A stretch of 47,951 bases of DNA from Brevibacillus daliensis (GCF_021245735.1 NZ_JAJISB010000045.1:1-47951), one strand, 5' to 3'; positions 9,397 through 18,455 are shown, numbered from the stretch's first letter. Numbers and translations are program-made. Notes: generated by a model not told the origin, from the letters alone.

Positions 9397-10314
9397 GTGA
9401 ATGGTAAGGTAACAGAATGGCATGTAGATACGAATCCGCCCATTCAGCTACTTGCGCAAGAACCCAAGCAAGTAGAGTCGCAAGCCTACTGGATTCTGGT
9501 CTGGAAACGTTTATCCAAAAACATAACGGCAATGGGAGGGCTGGTTATCTTATTGCTCTTTATAGGGGGAGTCGTATTTGCTTCCTATATTGCCCCATAT
9601 CCCATTGATCAAATGAAATTTGAAGATCGGCTACTGGCTCCAAGTGCCACTCATCTTTTGGGCACAGATGATTTTGGCCGAGATATCTTCTCTCGAATCC
9701 TGCATGGGGGTCAAATCTCATTAATGATGGGGCTAATTTCTGTTACATTAGCTACCGTTGTAGGGATTACGTTGGGGGTTATCGCAGGCTTTTATCGGAA
9801 ATTGGATATGTTCATCATGCAGGTAATGGATATCCTTATGTCTTTCCCTGCGTTGTTACTTGCTATCGTCATCATTGCCGTACTTGGTGCTGGGCTAACG
9901 AATGCAATGATTGCCGTTGCAATAGCTGCGATCCCTTCCTATGTAAGAGTTGTACGTTCTGCTGTTTTATCAATACGGGAAAAAGAATATATTGAAGCGG
10001 TTCAAGCATTGGGAATTAGAGATTATAAGATAATATCTCGTCACATTATTCCTAATATTCTTTCGCCTATTATCGTCATGACCACACTATTATTTGGTGA
10101 GAGTATCTTGTCTGCTGCCGCACTTAGCTTCCTGGGATTAGGTGCGCAACCACCCGCACCAGAATGGGGTGCAATGGTTTTTGTGGGTCGTACCTTTCTG
10201 AGTCAGGCATGGTGGATGTCACTCTTTCCAGGTCTAGCCATTATGTTGGTCGTTCTGGCTTTTAATATGCTCGGAGATGGATTGCGTGACGCGCTAGATC
10301 CGAAACAGAACTAG
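9397..10314 (+). CDS. Dpp/Opp-type ABC transporter permease (DppC-like)
   Basis: 305-residue integral membrane protein with an N-terminal extension followed by the OppC-type segment LLGTDDFGRDIFSRILHGG and the EAA loop EAVQALGIRDYKIISRH. GTG start with GGGAGGAGAGG just upstream, 15 nt after the DppB-like gene. Second half of the transport channel. Confidence 0.93.
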   Translation: MNGKVTEWHVDTNPPIQLLAQEPKQVESQAYWILVWKRLSKNITAMGGLVILLLFIGGVVFASYIAPYPIDQMKFEDRLLAPSATHLLGTDDFGRDIFSRILHGGQISLMMGLISVTLATVVGITLGVIAGFYRKLDMFIMQVMDILMSFPALLLAIVIIAVLGAGLTNAMIAVAIAAIPSYVRVVRSAVLSIREKEYIEAVQALGIRDYKIISRHIIPNILSPIIVMTTLLFGESILSAAALSFLGLGAQPPAPEWGAMVFVGRTFLSQAWWMSLFPGLAIMLVVLAFNMLGDGLRDALDPKQN

Positions 10315-10343
10315 ATAATTCTTAATGATCGGAGGAGAAAGGA

Positions 10344-11219
10344 TTGAGTCTAAAGCAAAAATTAGAAAGTGTAATTCAGGGTGCGTCAGGAACGTTTGGA
10401 GTTGCGGTGAAACACTTACAAACCAATGAAACGGCGACGATAAATGGAGAACGCTTGTTTCAACTGGCAAGCACCTTTAAAATCCCTATTCTGGCTACCT
10501 TGTATCGTGATGTTCAAGAGGGAAAAATATCGCTGACACAACGTATCAAAATAACTGAGGAAGATCTCGTACCCGGTTCTGGAGTTATTCAGCAGCTTGA
10601 TTCGGGCGTTGAAGTAACGGTAAAAGATTTGGCGATGTTGATGATTATCGTGAGCGACAATTTAGCTACCGATCGTATCTTAAAGCTAGTTGGGACTGAT
10701 GAGACAACGTCTTATATGCGTGAGCTTGGGCTGGAAAAAACCTACATCCGGCATAGCTGCTGGGATTTGCTTTCCCTTAGCGTAGGGTTGAAGCCAGAGC
10801 CCTATTCACAGGAAGCGTTAAAACGAATAACAGCGTGGAAGTTTGATCCGAACAGTATCGCTTTCCAATCTGATCCTGAAAATAACGTAGGTACACCCCA
10901 TGACATGGCAAAATTAGCTGAACTAATTGCTACAAGGAAGATCATTTCTGAGGATGCCTGTGAGGGCATGATGGAAATTTTGTTCCGTCAACAATTTAAT
11001 AGCCGCTTGCCTTATTATTTGCCACCTGAAGCTAAAGTTGCTCATAAAACGGGAACTCTTGCTAGTGTAGTAAACGATGTAGGAATCATTTATCTCCCAT
11101 ACCATAAAGGAATGTTTACCATCGCTGTTCTTTCTGAAGGGAACCTGACCCTAGAGGAAGGCGAACGTACAATTGGACGATTGGCACGAGTGGCTTATGA
11201 TCACTTTCTGAACAGCTAA
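10344..11219 (+). CDS. class A beta-lactamase-like serine hydrolase
   Basis: 291 residues, beta-lactamase class A fold (PF13354). Motifs: STFK at 43-46 (SxxK nucleophile), SDN at 104-106, and HKTG near the C-terminus. No clear Glu166-type motif (ExxLN) is seen, so a true penicillinase is doubtful. No signal peptide, so a cytoplasmic location, which also argues against antibiotic resistance. TTG start with GGAGGAG upstream. It lies between the permease and the ATPase genes of the importer, so it most likely acts on the imported peptide as a D-specific amidase or peptidase (inferred). Confidence 0.85.
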   Translation: MSLKQKLESVIQGASGTFGVAVKHLQTNETATINGERLFQLASTFKIPILATLYRDVQEGKISLTQRIKITEEDLVPGSGVIQQLDSGVEVTVKDLAMLMIIVSDNLATDRILKLVGTDETTSYMRELGLEKTYIRHSCWDLLSLSVGLKPEPYSQEALKRITAWKFDPNSIAFQSDPENNVGTPHDMAKLAELIATRKIISEDACEGMMEILFRQQFNSRLPYYLPPEAKVAHKTGTLASVVNDVGIIYLPYHKGMFTIAVLSEGNLTLEEGERTIGRLARVAYDHFLNS

Positions 11220-11264
11220 CTAGTGACCGTTTGGTAAACATGACGAAAGGAAGGGGGAAGACAA

Positions 11265-12245
11265 GTGAAGTCATCACTATTGAAAGTTGACAAAATGTTC
11301 ATGCGATTCAAGACATCTAAAGGAGTTCTCACAGCTGTTAATGACGTGAGCTTTCATATAAATAAGGGCGAAACCGTAGCATTAGTTGGGGAGTCTGGTT
11401 GTGGAAAAAGTGTAACCTCTCTTTCTATTATGGGGCTTATTTCTAAAAAAGTCGGTTTAGTTGACGGAAGCGTTCGCTTTAAAGATAAAGTACTCAATCA
11501 TCTCACTAGCAAAGAGATGAACTCGTTACGCGGAAACGAAATATCGATGATTTTTCAGGAACCAATGACCTCTCTTAATCCGGTACATACCATTGGCAAG
11601 CAGATCGGGGAGGCGTATAAATTACACACCACCTATTCGAAGGCTGAGCGAGAAAAAAAAACCATCGAGATGCTGAAAAAAGTAGGAATCCCACGAGCGG
11701 ATAAAATCATACGGGAGTTTCCACATCAGCTTTCTGGCGGAATGAAACAACGTGTCATGATTGCAATGGCAATGGCATGTCAGCCAGATCTTTTGATTGC
11801 AGATGAACCGACAACGGCACTAGATGTGACGATTCAAGCGCAAATTTTAGAGCTGATGAACGAATTAAAGCAAAATTATGGTACTGCAATCCTGTTAATC
11901 ACACATGATCTGGGTGTCGTGGCAGAAATGGCAGATCGGGTCATGGTGATGTACTATGGCGAAATTGTTGAAGAAGCAGATGTAGAGACAATTTTCAACT
12001 CGCCAAAGCATCCGTATACAGTTGGCTTGTTGAAATCAGTCCCCAGTATGGATGAGGATTATAAGCGGCTTGATCCGATCGAAGGCAATGTTCCCGTATT
12101 AGGAGAGGTGACGAGAGGTTGTCCGTTTCTTTTACGTTGCAAACATGCTCATGAGAAATGCTTGCAAGAAAAGCCTCCCCTAAATAATGTAGCCAATCAA
12201 AAAGTCAGGTGCTGGTTGTATGCAAACGAGGAGTTGGCGATATGA
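11265..12245 (+). CDS. ABC transporter ATPase (DppD-like)
   Basis: 326 residues. Walker A GESGCGKS at about 42-49, signature LSGGMKQR, Walker B LLIADEPTTALD, plus the C-terminal oligopeptide-transporter extension with conserved cysteines (RGCPFLLRCKHAHEKC), which in relatives may bind a metal cluster. GTG start after AAGGAAGGGGG. Its TGA stop overlaps the ATG of the next ATPase (ATGA), so the two are translationally coupled. Confidence 0.94.
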   Translation: MKSSLLKVDKMFMRFKTSKGVLTAVNDVSFHINKGETVALVGESGCGKSVTSLSIMGLISKKVGLVDGSVRFKDKVLNHLTSKEMNSLRGNEISMIFQEPMTSLNPVHTIGKQIGEAYKLHTTYSKAEREKKTIEMLKKVGIPRADKIIREFPHQLSGGMKQRVMIAMAMACQPDLLIADEPTTALDVTIQAQILELMNELKQNYGTAILLITHDLGVVAEMADRVMVMYYGEIVEEADVETIFNSPKHPYTVGLLKSVPSMDEDYKRLDPIEGNVPVLGEVTRGCPFLLRCKHAHEKCLQEKPPLNNVANQKVRCWLYANEELAI

Positions 12246-13219
12246 GTGAATGGTTATTGGAAGTGGAGGATTTAAAAACGTACTTTTCCTCTCAAAAAAG
12301 TTTTTTCGGACACAACTCTGGATCCATCAAGGCGGTTGATGGAGTCTCTTTTCAATTGAAGAAAGGGGAAACATTGGGTATTGTTGGGGAGAGTGGTTGC
12401 GGCAAATCGACGACAGGAAGAAGCATTCTTAGACTGATAAAACCAACCAGTGGTTCTATTAAATTTGAAGGAGTAGAAGTAACAGGTCTTTCACAGGGAG
12501 AGTTGCGTAAACTTCGCAAGCGGATGCAACTAGTATTTCAAGACCCATATGCATCGCTTAATCCCCGAATGTCTGTATATTCAATTTTGGAGGAAGCCCT
12601 TTCTGTTCGCAATCAAAATACGAATCGGATGGAGCGAAGAGAGCAAGTGCTGGAGCTTTTGCAGCTTGTTGGCTTAAATCCTAACCAGGCTGACAAGTAC
12701 CCCCATGAATTTAGTGGAGGGCAACGTCAAAGAATCGGAATAGCAAGGGCTCTTGCCGTGCAGCCATCACTAATTATTGCAGACGAACCTGTTTCTGCCC
12801 TAGACGTGTCAATTCAGGCACAAATTCTTAACCTGTTAAAGGATTTGCAAGAGAGTCTTGACCTGACTTTTATATTTATCTCACACGATTTAAGTGTAAT
12901 CAGGCACTTTAGCGATCGAATCGCTGTAATGTACCTGGGAGGAATTGTGGAGATTAGTAGGAAGGATCAACTGTTTTCAAAACCATATCATCCTTATTCG
13001 CAGGCACTCATGTCTGCCGTACTGAAACTGGACCCAACGAAAAAATCGGAACGGATTATCCTGCATGGAGATGTTCCTAATCCGTCTAATCCTCCTCGGG
13101 GCTGTACGTTCCATCCAAGGTGTTCGCACTGTATGGAGATTTGTAAAACAGAGCGTCCCAAAGCGATTGAAGTAGAACCGGGTCATTTCGTATCTTGCTA
13201 TTTATACAAACAACCATAA
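12242..13219 (+). CDS. ABC transporter ATPase (DppF-like)
   Basis: 325 residues. Walker A GESGCGKS at about 49-56, signature FSGGQRQR, Walker B LIIADEPVSALD, C-terminal extension RGCTFHPRCSHCMEIC. ATG at 12242 overlaps the preceding stop and has GAGGAG upstream, which is better than the in-frame start at 12209 that would lie inside the previous gene. Completes a five-gene importer. Confidence 0.94.
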   Translation: MSEWLLEVEDLKTYFSSQKSFFGHNSGSIKAVDGVSFQLKKGETLGIVGESGCGKSTTGRSILRLIKPTSGSIKFEGVEVTGLSQGELRKLRKRMQLVFQDPYASLNPRMSVYSILEEALSVRNQNTNRMERREQVLELLQLVGLNPNQADKYPHEFSGGQRQRIGIARALAVQPSLIIADEPVSALDVSIQAQILNLLKDLQESLDLTFIFISHDLSVIRHFSDRIAVMYLGGIVEISRKDQLFSKPYHPYSQALMSAVLKLDPTKKSERIILHGDVPNPSNPPRGCTFHPRCSHCMEICKTERPKAIEVEPGHFVSCYLYKQP

Positions 13220-13240
13220 AGAAAGAGGGATTACTGAGCG

Positions 13241-14377
13241 ATGAATATTGAACGAGTAGAACTTAAGCGATTACACATTCCATTTAAGGCTTCTTTTGAA
13301 GCCAGTTTCGGACGCATGTCAAAACGGGATTTAGTACTGGTCAGCGTTTATAGTAGTGACGGTAAAGTAGGGTACGGAGAAAGTACTTCTATGGCATTTC
13401 CCTGGTATAACGAAGAGACCACGGATACAGTTTGGTATATGCTAGAGCAATTTCTCATCCCCAAATTACTTACTGCTGAGATTACGTCACCAGAAGAAGT
13501 GGCAGAGTTGTTTGCTCCCATTCGTCGAAATAATATGGCAAAGGCTGCTCTTGAGGGAGCGGTATGGGATTTATATTGCAAGCAGAAAAACATCTCACTA
13601 GCCAAAGGCTTGGGCGGAGAGAAAGAAAAGATCGATGTTGGTGTGAGTATTGGCATAGAACCAACAGTTGATTTGCTTTTAGAAAAAGTTGAAGGCTTTA
13701 TTCAAGAAGGCTACAAGAAAATAAAAATAAAAGTGAAGCCCGGATTTGATGTGGAACCGATGCGAGAAATACGAAAGCAATTTGGATACGATGTTCCATT
13801 GATGGCTGACGCTAATTCCGCCTATACATTGCATGACCTCGCAACATTAAAAGAATTGGATCAATTTAACCTGATCATGATTGAACAGCCACTAGCGCAT
13901 GACGATATCATTGATCACGCTAAACTGCAAAAAGAGCTGCAAACGCCTATTTGTCTAGATGAAAGCATTCATTCTGTAGAAGATGCGCGAAAAGCAATTG
14001 AACTGGGAAGCTGCAAAATCATCAATATAAAGGTAGGCAGAGTGGGTGGTTTGACTGAATCAAAACGTATCCACGACTTATGTAAAGCGAAAAACATCCC
14101 AGTCTGGTGCGGAGGAATGTTTGAAACAGGTGTAGGACGTGCTCATAATATTGCCATTACTTCCCTCTCCAATTTCACGATACCAGGAGATACTTCTGCT
14201 TCTAATCGTTATTGGATCGAAGACATCGTTGAACCAGAAGTGGCTCTCATCGAACCTGGAATGCTTGCAGTTCCGACAGGTGCAGGGATCGGCTATGAGA
14301 TTAAAGAGGATAGCGTCAAAAAGTTTCTTGTCCACCAAAAAAGCTACAGCAAGAAGACTACAGAGAGTGTGGGATAA
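13241..14377 (+). CDS. N-acylamino-acid racemase / o-succinylbenzoate synthase family enzyme
   Basis: 378-residue enolase-superfamily enzyme of the MenC/NAAAR group. It has the catalytic KIKIKVKPG (KxK), metal ligands in ADANSAYT, IEQPLAHDD and LDESI, and the second catalytic Lys in INIKVGRVGG. CGGMFETGVGRAHN is typical of this subgroup. MenC makes o-succinylbenzoate for menaquinone, but no men genes are nearby. A GNAT gene follows immediately, which matches the N-succinylamino-acid racemase operon known from Geobacillus, where D-amino acids are succinylated, racemised and desuccinylated. That role is preferred here; dipeptide epimerase activity is less likely on sequence. Confidence 0.85.
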   Translation: MNIERVELKRLHIPFKASFEASFGRMSKRDLVLVSVYSSDGKVGYGESTSMAFPWYNEETTDTVWYMLEQFLIPKLLTAEITSPEEVAELFAPIRRNNMAKAALEGAVWDLYCKQKNISLAKGLGGEKEKIDVGVSIGIEPTVDLLLEKVEGFIQEGYKKIKIKVKPGFDVEPMREIRKQFGYDVPLMADANSAYTLHDLATLKELDQFNLIMIEQPLAHDDIIDHAKLQKELQTPICLDESIHSVEDARKAIELGSCKIINIKVGRVGGLTESKRIHDLCKAKNIPVWCGGMFETGVGRAHNIAITSLSNFTIPGDTSASNRYWIEDIVEPEVALIEPGMLAVPTGAGIGYEIKEDSVKKFLVHQKSYSKKTTESVG

Positions 14378-14388
14378 GGAGTGTAGGT

Positions 14389-15207
14389 GTGAGTAGATCG
14401 ATTGAGTTTAAAACAATAACGGAAGCAAGTCTTATGTACGATGTTGAGGAATTACAACGTAACGTCTGGGGAAACAACAATATAACACCTACTCCACAAC
14501 TTATCGCAAGTATCTCCAATGGCGGGGTCGTTATCGGAGCCTACGATCAGTCAAATTTGATTGGATTTTGTTACGGTTTTCCTGGTTTTAAGGATGGGGA
14601 AGTTACCATGTGTTCTCATATGATGGCGATCGATCCAGCATATCGTGATCTGGGAATCGGCTATCAATTAAAACAACAACAGCGAGTATGGGCAAGTGAT
14701 TACGGCTATCAGAAAATCACATGGACGTTCGATCCATTAGAAACACGAAATGCGTTTCTCAACCTCTGCAAGTTAGGAGGAATCATTCGTACCTATATCC
14801 CTTCTTATTACGGAGAAATGAATGATGAAGTTAATAAAGGACTGCCTACAGATCGCTTTTTACTTGAGTGGGATGTAGCCGCATCCCGTGTGTTGCAAGC
14901 TTCTGAAGGAACAATATTAGAAAAAGAAGAGTGGAAGTACTATCCTTCACTCATGGAGTGGTCCCGCTTGGGTAACTATGCGAAGTGTAGCAAGAACAAT
15001 GAGCTTAAGGCTGAGCCTGGATATCTTGTTCCCGTCCCACTCCATCTACACGAGATGAAAAAAGAGCAGCCTGAGGTAATCAGAGAATGGCGATTCGCTT
15101 TGAGAGATCAATTCCAACATGCTCTTTCGAAAGGTTATTTGGTGACTGGATTATTGCGAAGTACCGATCCTGTACATTATTACGTCATTGAAAAATCGAA
15201 CCCATAA
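14389..15207 (+). CDS. GNAT N-acyltransferase, candidate D-amino-acid succinyltransferase
   Basis: 272 residues. The GNAT core spans about 1-150 with the acyl-CoA motif AYRDLGIGYQLKQQQ (R/Q-x-x-G-x-G/A type) and MCSHMMAIDPA before it. The C-terminal part is family-specific. GTG start, 11 nt after the racemase-family gene, so co-transcribed. Relatives of this type lie next to N-succinylamino-acid racemases and transfer succinyl from succinyl-CoA to D-amino acids; that exact activity is inferred from family resemblance and position. Confidence 0.8.
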   Translation: MSRSIEFKTITEASLMYDVEELQRNVWGNNNITPTPQLIASISNGGVVIGAYDQSNLIGFCYGFPGFKDGEVTMCSHMMAIDPAYRDLGIGYQLKQQQRVWASDYGYQKITWTFDPLETRNAFLNLCKLGGIIRTYIPSYYGEMNDEVNKGLPTDRFLLEWDVAASRVLQASEGTILEKEEWKYYPSLMEWSRLGNYAKCSKNNELKAEPGYLVPVPLHLHEMKKEQPEVIREWRFALRDQFQHALSKGYLVTGLLRSTDPVHYYVIEKSNP

Positions 15208-15222
15208 GGAGAATGATACGGT

Positions 15223-16647
15223 ATGAATATGGCAACATCATTTCTCAACTTTGAGGATTATGCAAAGACGTTGATAGAAGAATTCAAATTACCTGGTGCT
15301 TCAATCGGTATCGCAAAAGGTGGCGAGCTGGTATATGAAAAGAATATAGGCTTTCGAGATCCTGCTGGCGAATTGCCGATAACAATAGATACAGTCTTTG
15401 GAATTGGTTCTATTACCAAATCGATGACTTGTGTGGCAATCATGCAGTTGCAGGAAGCAGGGAAGCTTTCTGTTCATGACTCGGTAGTGACATATCTTCC
15501 GGAATTCCGTATTCGTGGTTCTGAATGGACAGAAAAAATGACCATTCATCACTTAATGACGCATTCAACAGGCTTGCCTCCCTTGCCAACTCTCTTCAAT
15601 GCGACGCAGCGCAGTATGATGGAAGATAAGGAGTCTTTAGAGAATGAGGATTATAAAGAAATTGCTACATTAAAACCAATTGATACGTACGAAGAACTAT
15701 TGGATTTTATTGCAGAGTTAGAGATTGAATTATTGGGTGAACCAGGAGTTGAGTTTAGTTATTCCAATGACTCCTATGCGTTACTGGGTGCCATCATTGA
15801 GCGAGTGAGTGGGCAATTATATGAAGTTTATATGAGAGAGAACATTTTGGAGCCTATCGGGATGATTAACAGTGTGTTTCTACCTCAGGAATTGGACCAA
15901 CTTCAGGAAGTGGCTCCCCTCTATACCCCACGAAAAACAAAGGATGGAACGGAAGTAGTGTATTCCCCTAATTGGTGGGAGTCCCCTGTTATGCGAGCAG
16001 CTGGATTTCTCAAATCAACAGTAAGAGATATGCTGAGATACATTGAAATCTTCCGTTTACACGGTTCAATGGAGAATACACAAATCCTCTCTGCAGATAG
16101 TGTAGCAGAAATGATAAAACCACATATGCAAGTTGATCGAGACAGATTTTACGGATATGGACTAGCGGTGACTCCCAATTACCATGGTGTAACGATGATT
16201 GAACATGGTGGAGGAATTAAGGGAGTGGCTGCCCAGATATTCTTCACTCCGGAACACTCTCTAACTGGTGTTGTGTTAACGAATCTGGATGGTGGACCCT
16301 CTAAACAATTGATGATCGGTGCACTTAATTCGCTTCAAGGACGTCATATGGATGCACTTCCAGGAACCTACTATGATTACCCGCTCGAAAAAGAATGTAT
16401 ATCAGATTACTTTGGGCGATATGAATCGGGAGAGGGAGAAAAGGTAGAGATCAGAATGGAAGGGGAATCATTGGTTCTCGTATGTGGAGAAGATTCTTAT
16501 CCGCTTCGTTCCGTAGCGGAAGATAGCTTCATCTTCATTCGTGGTCGATTGAATGTAGCGATTCGATTTATTAGAAATGCGAGTCAAACGGTTCACCGAT
16601 TGTCTTATGGTTCACGCCAGTTGGCAAAAATGTCGCTTCATTCCTGA
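15223..16647 (+). CDS. serine hydrolase, beta-lactamase class C family (paralogue)
   Basis: 474 residues. SITK at 63-66, YSN at 180-182, and EHGGGIKG for the third motif. Closely related to the protein at 2019-3461 over its whole length (both share IDTVFGIGSITKS and MTHSTG(L/M)PPLPTLF), so the operon ends with a duplicate of its second gene. ATG with AAGGAGAATG upstream, 15 nt after the GNAT gene. Cytoplasmic. Sequence divergence, especially at 127-155 and in the C-terminal domain, suggests the copies handle different substrates. Confidence 0.88.
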   Translation: MNMATSFLNFEDYAKTLIEEFKLPGASIGIAKGGELVYEKNIGFRDPAGELPITIDTVFGIGSITKSMTCVAIMQLQEAGKLSVHDSVVTYLPEFRIRGSEWTEKMTIHHLMTHSTGLPPLPTLFNATQRSMMEDKESLENEDYKEIATLKPIDTYEELLDFIAELEIELLGEPGVEFSYSNDSYALLGAIIERVSGQLYEVYMRENILEPIGMINSVFLPQELDQLQEVAPLYTPRKTKDGTEVVYSPNWWESPVMRAAGFLKSTVRDMLRYIEIFRLHGSMENTQILSADSVAEMIKPHMQVDRDRFYGYGLAVTPNYHGVTMIEHGGGIKGVAAQIFFTPEHSLTGVVLTNLDGGPSKQLMIGALNSLQGRHMDALPGTYYDYPLEKECISDYFGRYESGEGEKVEIRMEGESLVLVCGEDSYPLRSVAEDSFIFIRGRLNVAIRFIRNASQTVHRLSYGSRQLAKMSLHS

Positions 16648-16671
16648 TAATGCTCTACTAGTTCTAGCAAA

Positions 16672-16776
16672 ATGGGGAGGGGTACCAGTGAATTGTTAGG
16701 AAAAGAAGTACTATGTGTCCCACCAGTAACCCCCGGAGGAGAAGATTTTCATTTCTATGCCACACATCATCCGTGA
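16672..16776 (+). pseudogene. remnant of an M20-family amidohydrolase C-terminus
   Basis: A 34-codon stretch reads SELLGKEVLCVPPVTPGGED then FHFYATHHP and stop. PPVTPGGEDFHFY is the late metal-site block of M20 N-acyl-amino-acid hydrolases, and HHP resembles the segment some 20-25 residues further on (usually HHPHMTF). It seems that only this tail survives, itself shortened. An M20 N-succinyl-L-amino-acid desuccinylase is the third enzyme of the N-succinylamino-acid racemase pathway, so its remains directly behind the racemase/GNAT genes are meaningful. Confidence 0.6.
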
Positions 16777-16830
16777 TCAAGGTTTTTTCCGGAAGGCAAT
16801 AGTAAGATTATTGTTGAATTTATTATAAGG

Positions 16831-16863
16831 AAAGGGAACTTCATTTGATTAGAAGTTCCCTTT
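16831..16863. terminator. bidirectional terminator between convergent genes
   Basis: Perfect 12-bp stem (16831-16842 with 16852-16863) with a 9-nt loop, A-rich on its left and T-rich on its right. It lies between the end of the peptide operon and the convergent symporter gene and can serve both. Confidence 0.8.
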
Positions 16864-16887
16864 CTTATGCTAAGAGAGTCCCTTTGA

Positions 16888-18354
16888 TTAATTTGCGGAT
16901 TCAAGCACTGCATCTGATTTATGATCGGGGAACAATAAGCTTACAACTATACCAACAATGATACAGATAAAGAAAGTACTAAACTTCGCCGAAACAATAG
17001 CTTCTAACGGTGAAATCGACCACAGAATCGCACTGAGAAAACCCGTAACAATTGTTGCAATTACACCAATACCCGATGTTTTTTTCCAAAAGAAAATTAA
17101 CAAAATCACAGAAGAAAACGTATTACCTATGCCTGCCCAAGCAAAACTTACAACACCATAAATGACGGATTCAGAAACTAACGAGATAATAAGACCTAAT
17201 ATCCCAGCTATAATAACAACGAGACGAGATAAATTAACTAATGTGCTACTTTTCATCTTGATTCCCATGGACTTATGAATAATGTCTTCACTCACTGATG
17301 TAGTAACCACCAAAAGTTGGGATGAAGCTGTAGACATAATGGCAGCTAATATACTAGATATAATAATTCCTGCTATCCAAGGAGGTAATAAATCCGAAAC
17401 CATATAAGGCAAAATCATTTCAGCATCATTAATTGTACCTTGTTTATAGAGAACTGAACCGAAAATCCCTACTAAAAACGCCCCTACATAAACAATCAGT
17501 GTCCATATAAATGCAACCCATTTCGCTGTTCGAAGTTCCTTTTCATTTGTTAATGCCATAAAGCGTGAACTTAATTGAGGTTGTCCACCAAGCCAACCAA
17601 AGAACCACGAGAAATTGGTCATCAACATTACTCCTAAGGCTAACCCAGTTAATCCTCCAAACCAATCATCAGCCCCATTCCCCATTTCAGTCAAAGCAAG
17701 AGAGATGGATAAATCATTATTTTGAATATGGATAAATGCAACAATCGGAACGATGATAAATGTTAACACCATTAAAAAACTTTGTACCGTATCCGTCCAT
17801 ACAACGGACATAAAACCTCCCATGCAAGAGTAGGCAATAATAATTAATGCAATCACCACAGTTCCAATTGTAAGATCCACACCGGATATCGAATATAGGG
17901 TTTTACCCGTACCCGAAAATTGGCCTGCTATGTAAAAGACTGAAAATGTTCCCATAATTAGGGCTGATAATACCCGAATTATGTTACTGTGTTTTGGAAA
18001 TTTAACAGCTAAATAATCTGGTAATGTAAAGACGTTATATTTTTTTCTTTCATTCATAAATTTCTTCGCTAATAGTAACCAGGAAAAAACCACCCCTAAA
18101 AACATACCTGACAATATCCAAATGCCTGATAGACCAGTCACATAAATGAAACCTACTGCTCCTAAAAACATATAGGCAGATTCACCTGTTGCTCTTTCAG
18201 AAAAAGCTAATGCCCAACCAGGTAATTTATTTCCACCTAAAAAATAATCATCATGATCTAATTTTTTTCTACTAAAATAAACGCCAATTCCTAACATTGC
18301 TAGTAAATAGATTACTACTTCTAAATAAATGATAAAGCTACCTGTAAAGTTCAT
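16888..18354 (-). CDS. sodium:solute symporter family transporter
   Basis: 488-residue polytopic protein (about 13 helices) of the SSS family. Diagnostic blocks are the ALAFSERATGESAYMFLGAVG helix, the SCMGGFMSVVWTDTVQS loop and the helix with SSILAAIMSTASSQLLVVTTS that bears the second sodium site (AAxMST/S). PutP/PanF-like architecture. Reverse orientation, divergent from the ATC-hydrolase pair across a 205-bp AT-rich gap, so it probably imports the substrate of those enzymes, for example a thiazoline, hydantoin or carbamoyl amino acid (inferred). ATG start with GAGGGGA upstream. Confidence 0.9.
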   Translation of the reverse strand: MNFTGSFIIYLEVVIYLLAMLGIGVYFSRKKLDHDDYFLGGNKLPGWALAFSERATGESAYMFLGAVGFIYVTGLSGIWILSGMFLGVVFSWLLLAKKFMNERKKYNVFTLPDYLAVKFPKHSNIIRVLSALIMGTFSVFYIAGQFSGTGKTLYSISGVDLTIGTVVIALIIIAYSCMGGFMSVVWTDTVQSFLMVLTFIIVPIVAFIHIQNNDLSISLALTEMGNGADDWFGGLTGLALGVMLMTNFSWFFGWLGGQPQLSSRFMALTNEKELRTAKWVAFIWTLIVYVGAFLVGIFGSVLYKQGTINDAEMILPYMVSDLLPPWIAGIIISSILAAIMSTASSQLLVVTTSVSEDIIHKSMGIKMKSSTLVNLSRLVVIIAGILGLIISLVSESVIYGVVSFAWAGIGNTFSSVILLIFFWKKTSGIGVIATIVTGFLSAILWSISPLEAIVSAKFSTFFICIIVGIVVSLLFPDHKSDAVLESAN

Positions 18355-18377
18355 TTTATTCCCCTCATTTTTAATCT

Positions 18378-18455
18378 CTAGTAAACTTATCTGTTTTAAG
18401 TAAATTAAATTTAAGTTATATAATAGTAATTGTCAATATTTAATTCCTAGTAAAC
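18378..18455. promoter_or_regulatory. repeated CTAGTAAAC in divergent promoter region
   Basis: The 9-mer CTAGTAAAC occurs at 18378-18386 and 18447-18455 between the symporter and the ATC-hydrolase-like gene. Each copy is followed by an AGAT- or TATCTG-type element. Possible operator half-sites for common control of both directions; no regulator is encoded alongside. Confidence 0.3.

Noticed and set aside
10344-11219. True antibiotic-resistance beta-lactamase
   Set aside because: No signal peptide, no ExxLN motif, and an operon position within a peptide importer.
13241-14377. Menaquinone-pathway o-succinylbenzoate synthase (menC)
   Set aside because: Sequence alone cannot exclude it, but no men genes are nearby and the GNAT partner and M20 remnant favour the N-succinylamino-acid racemase role.
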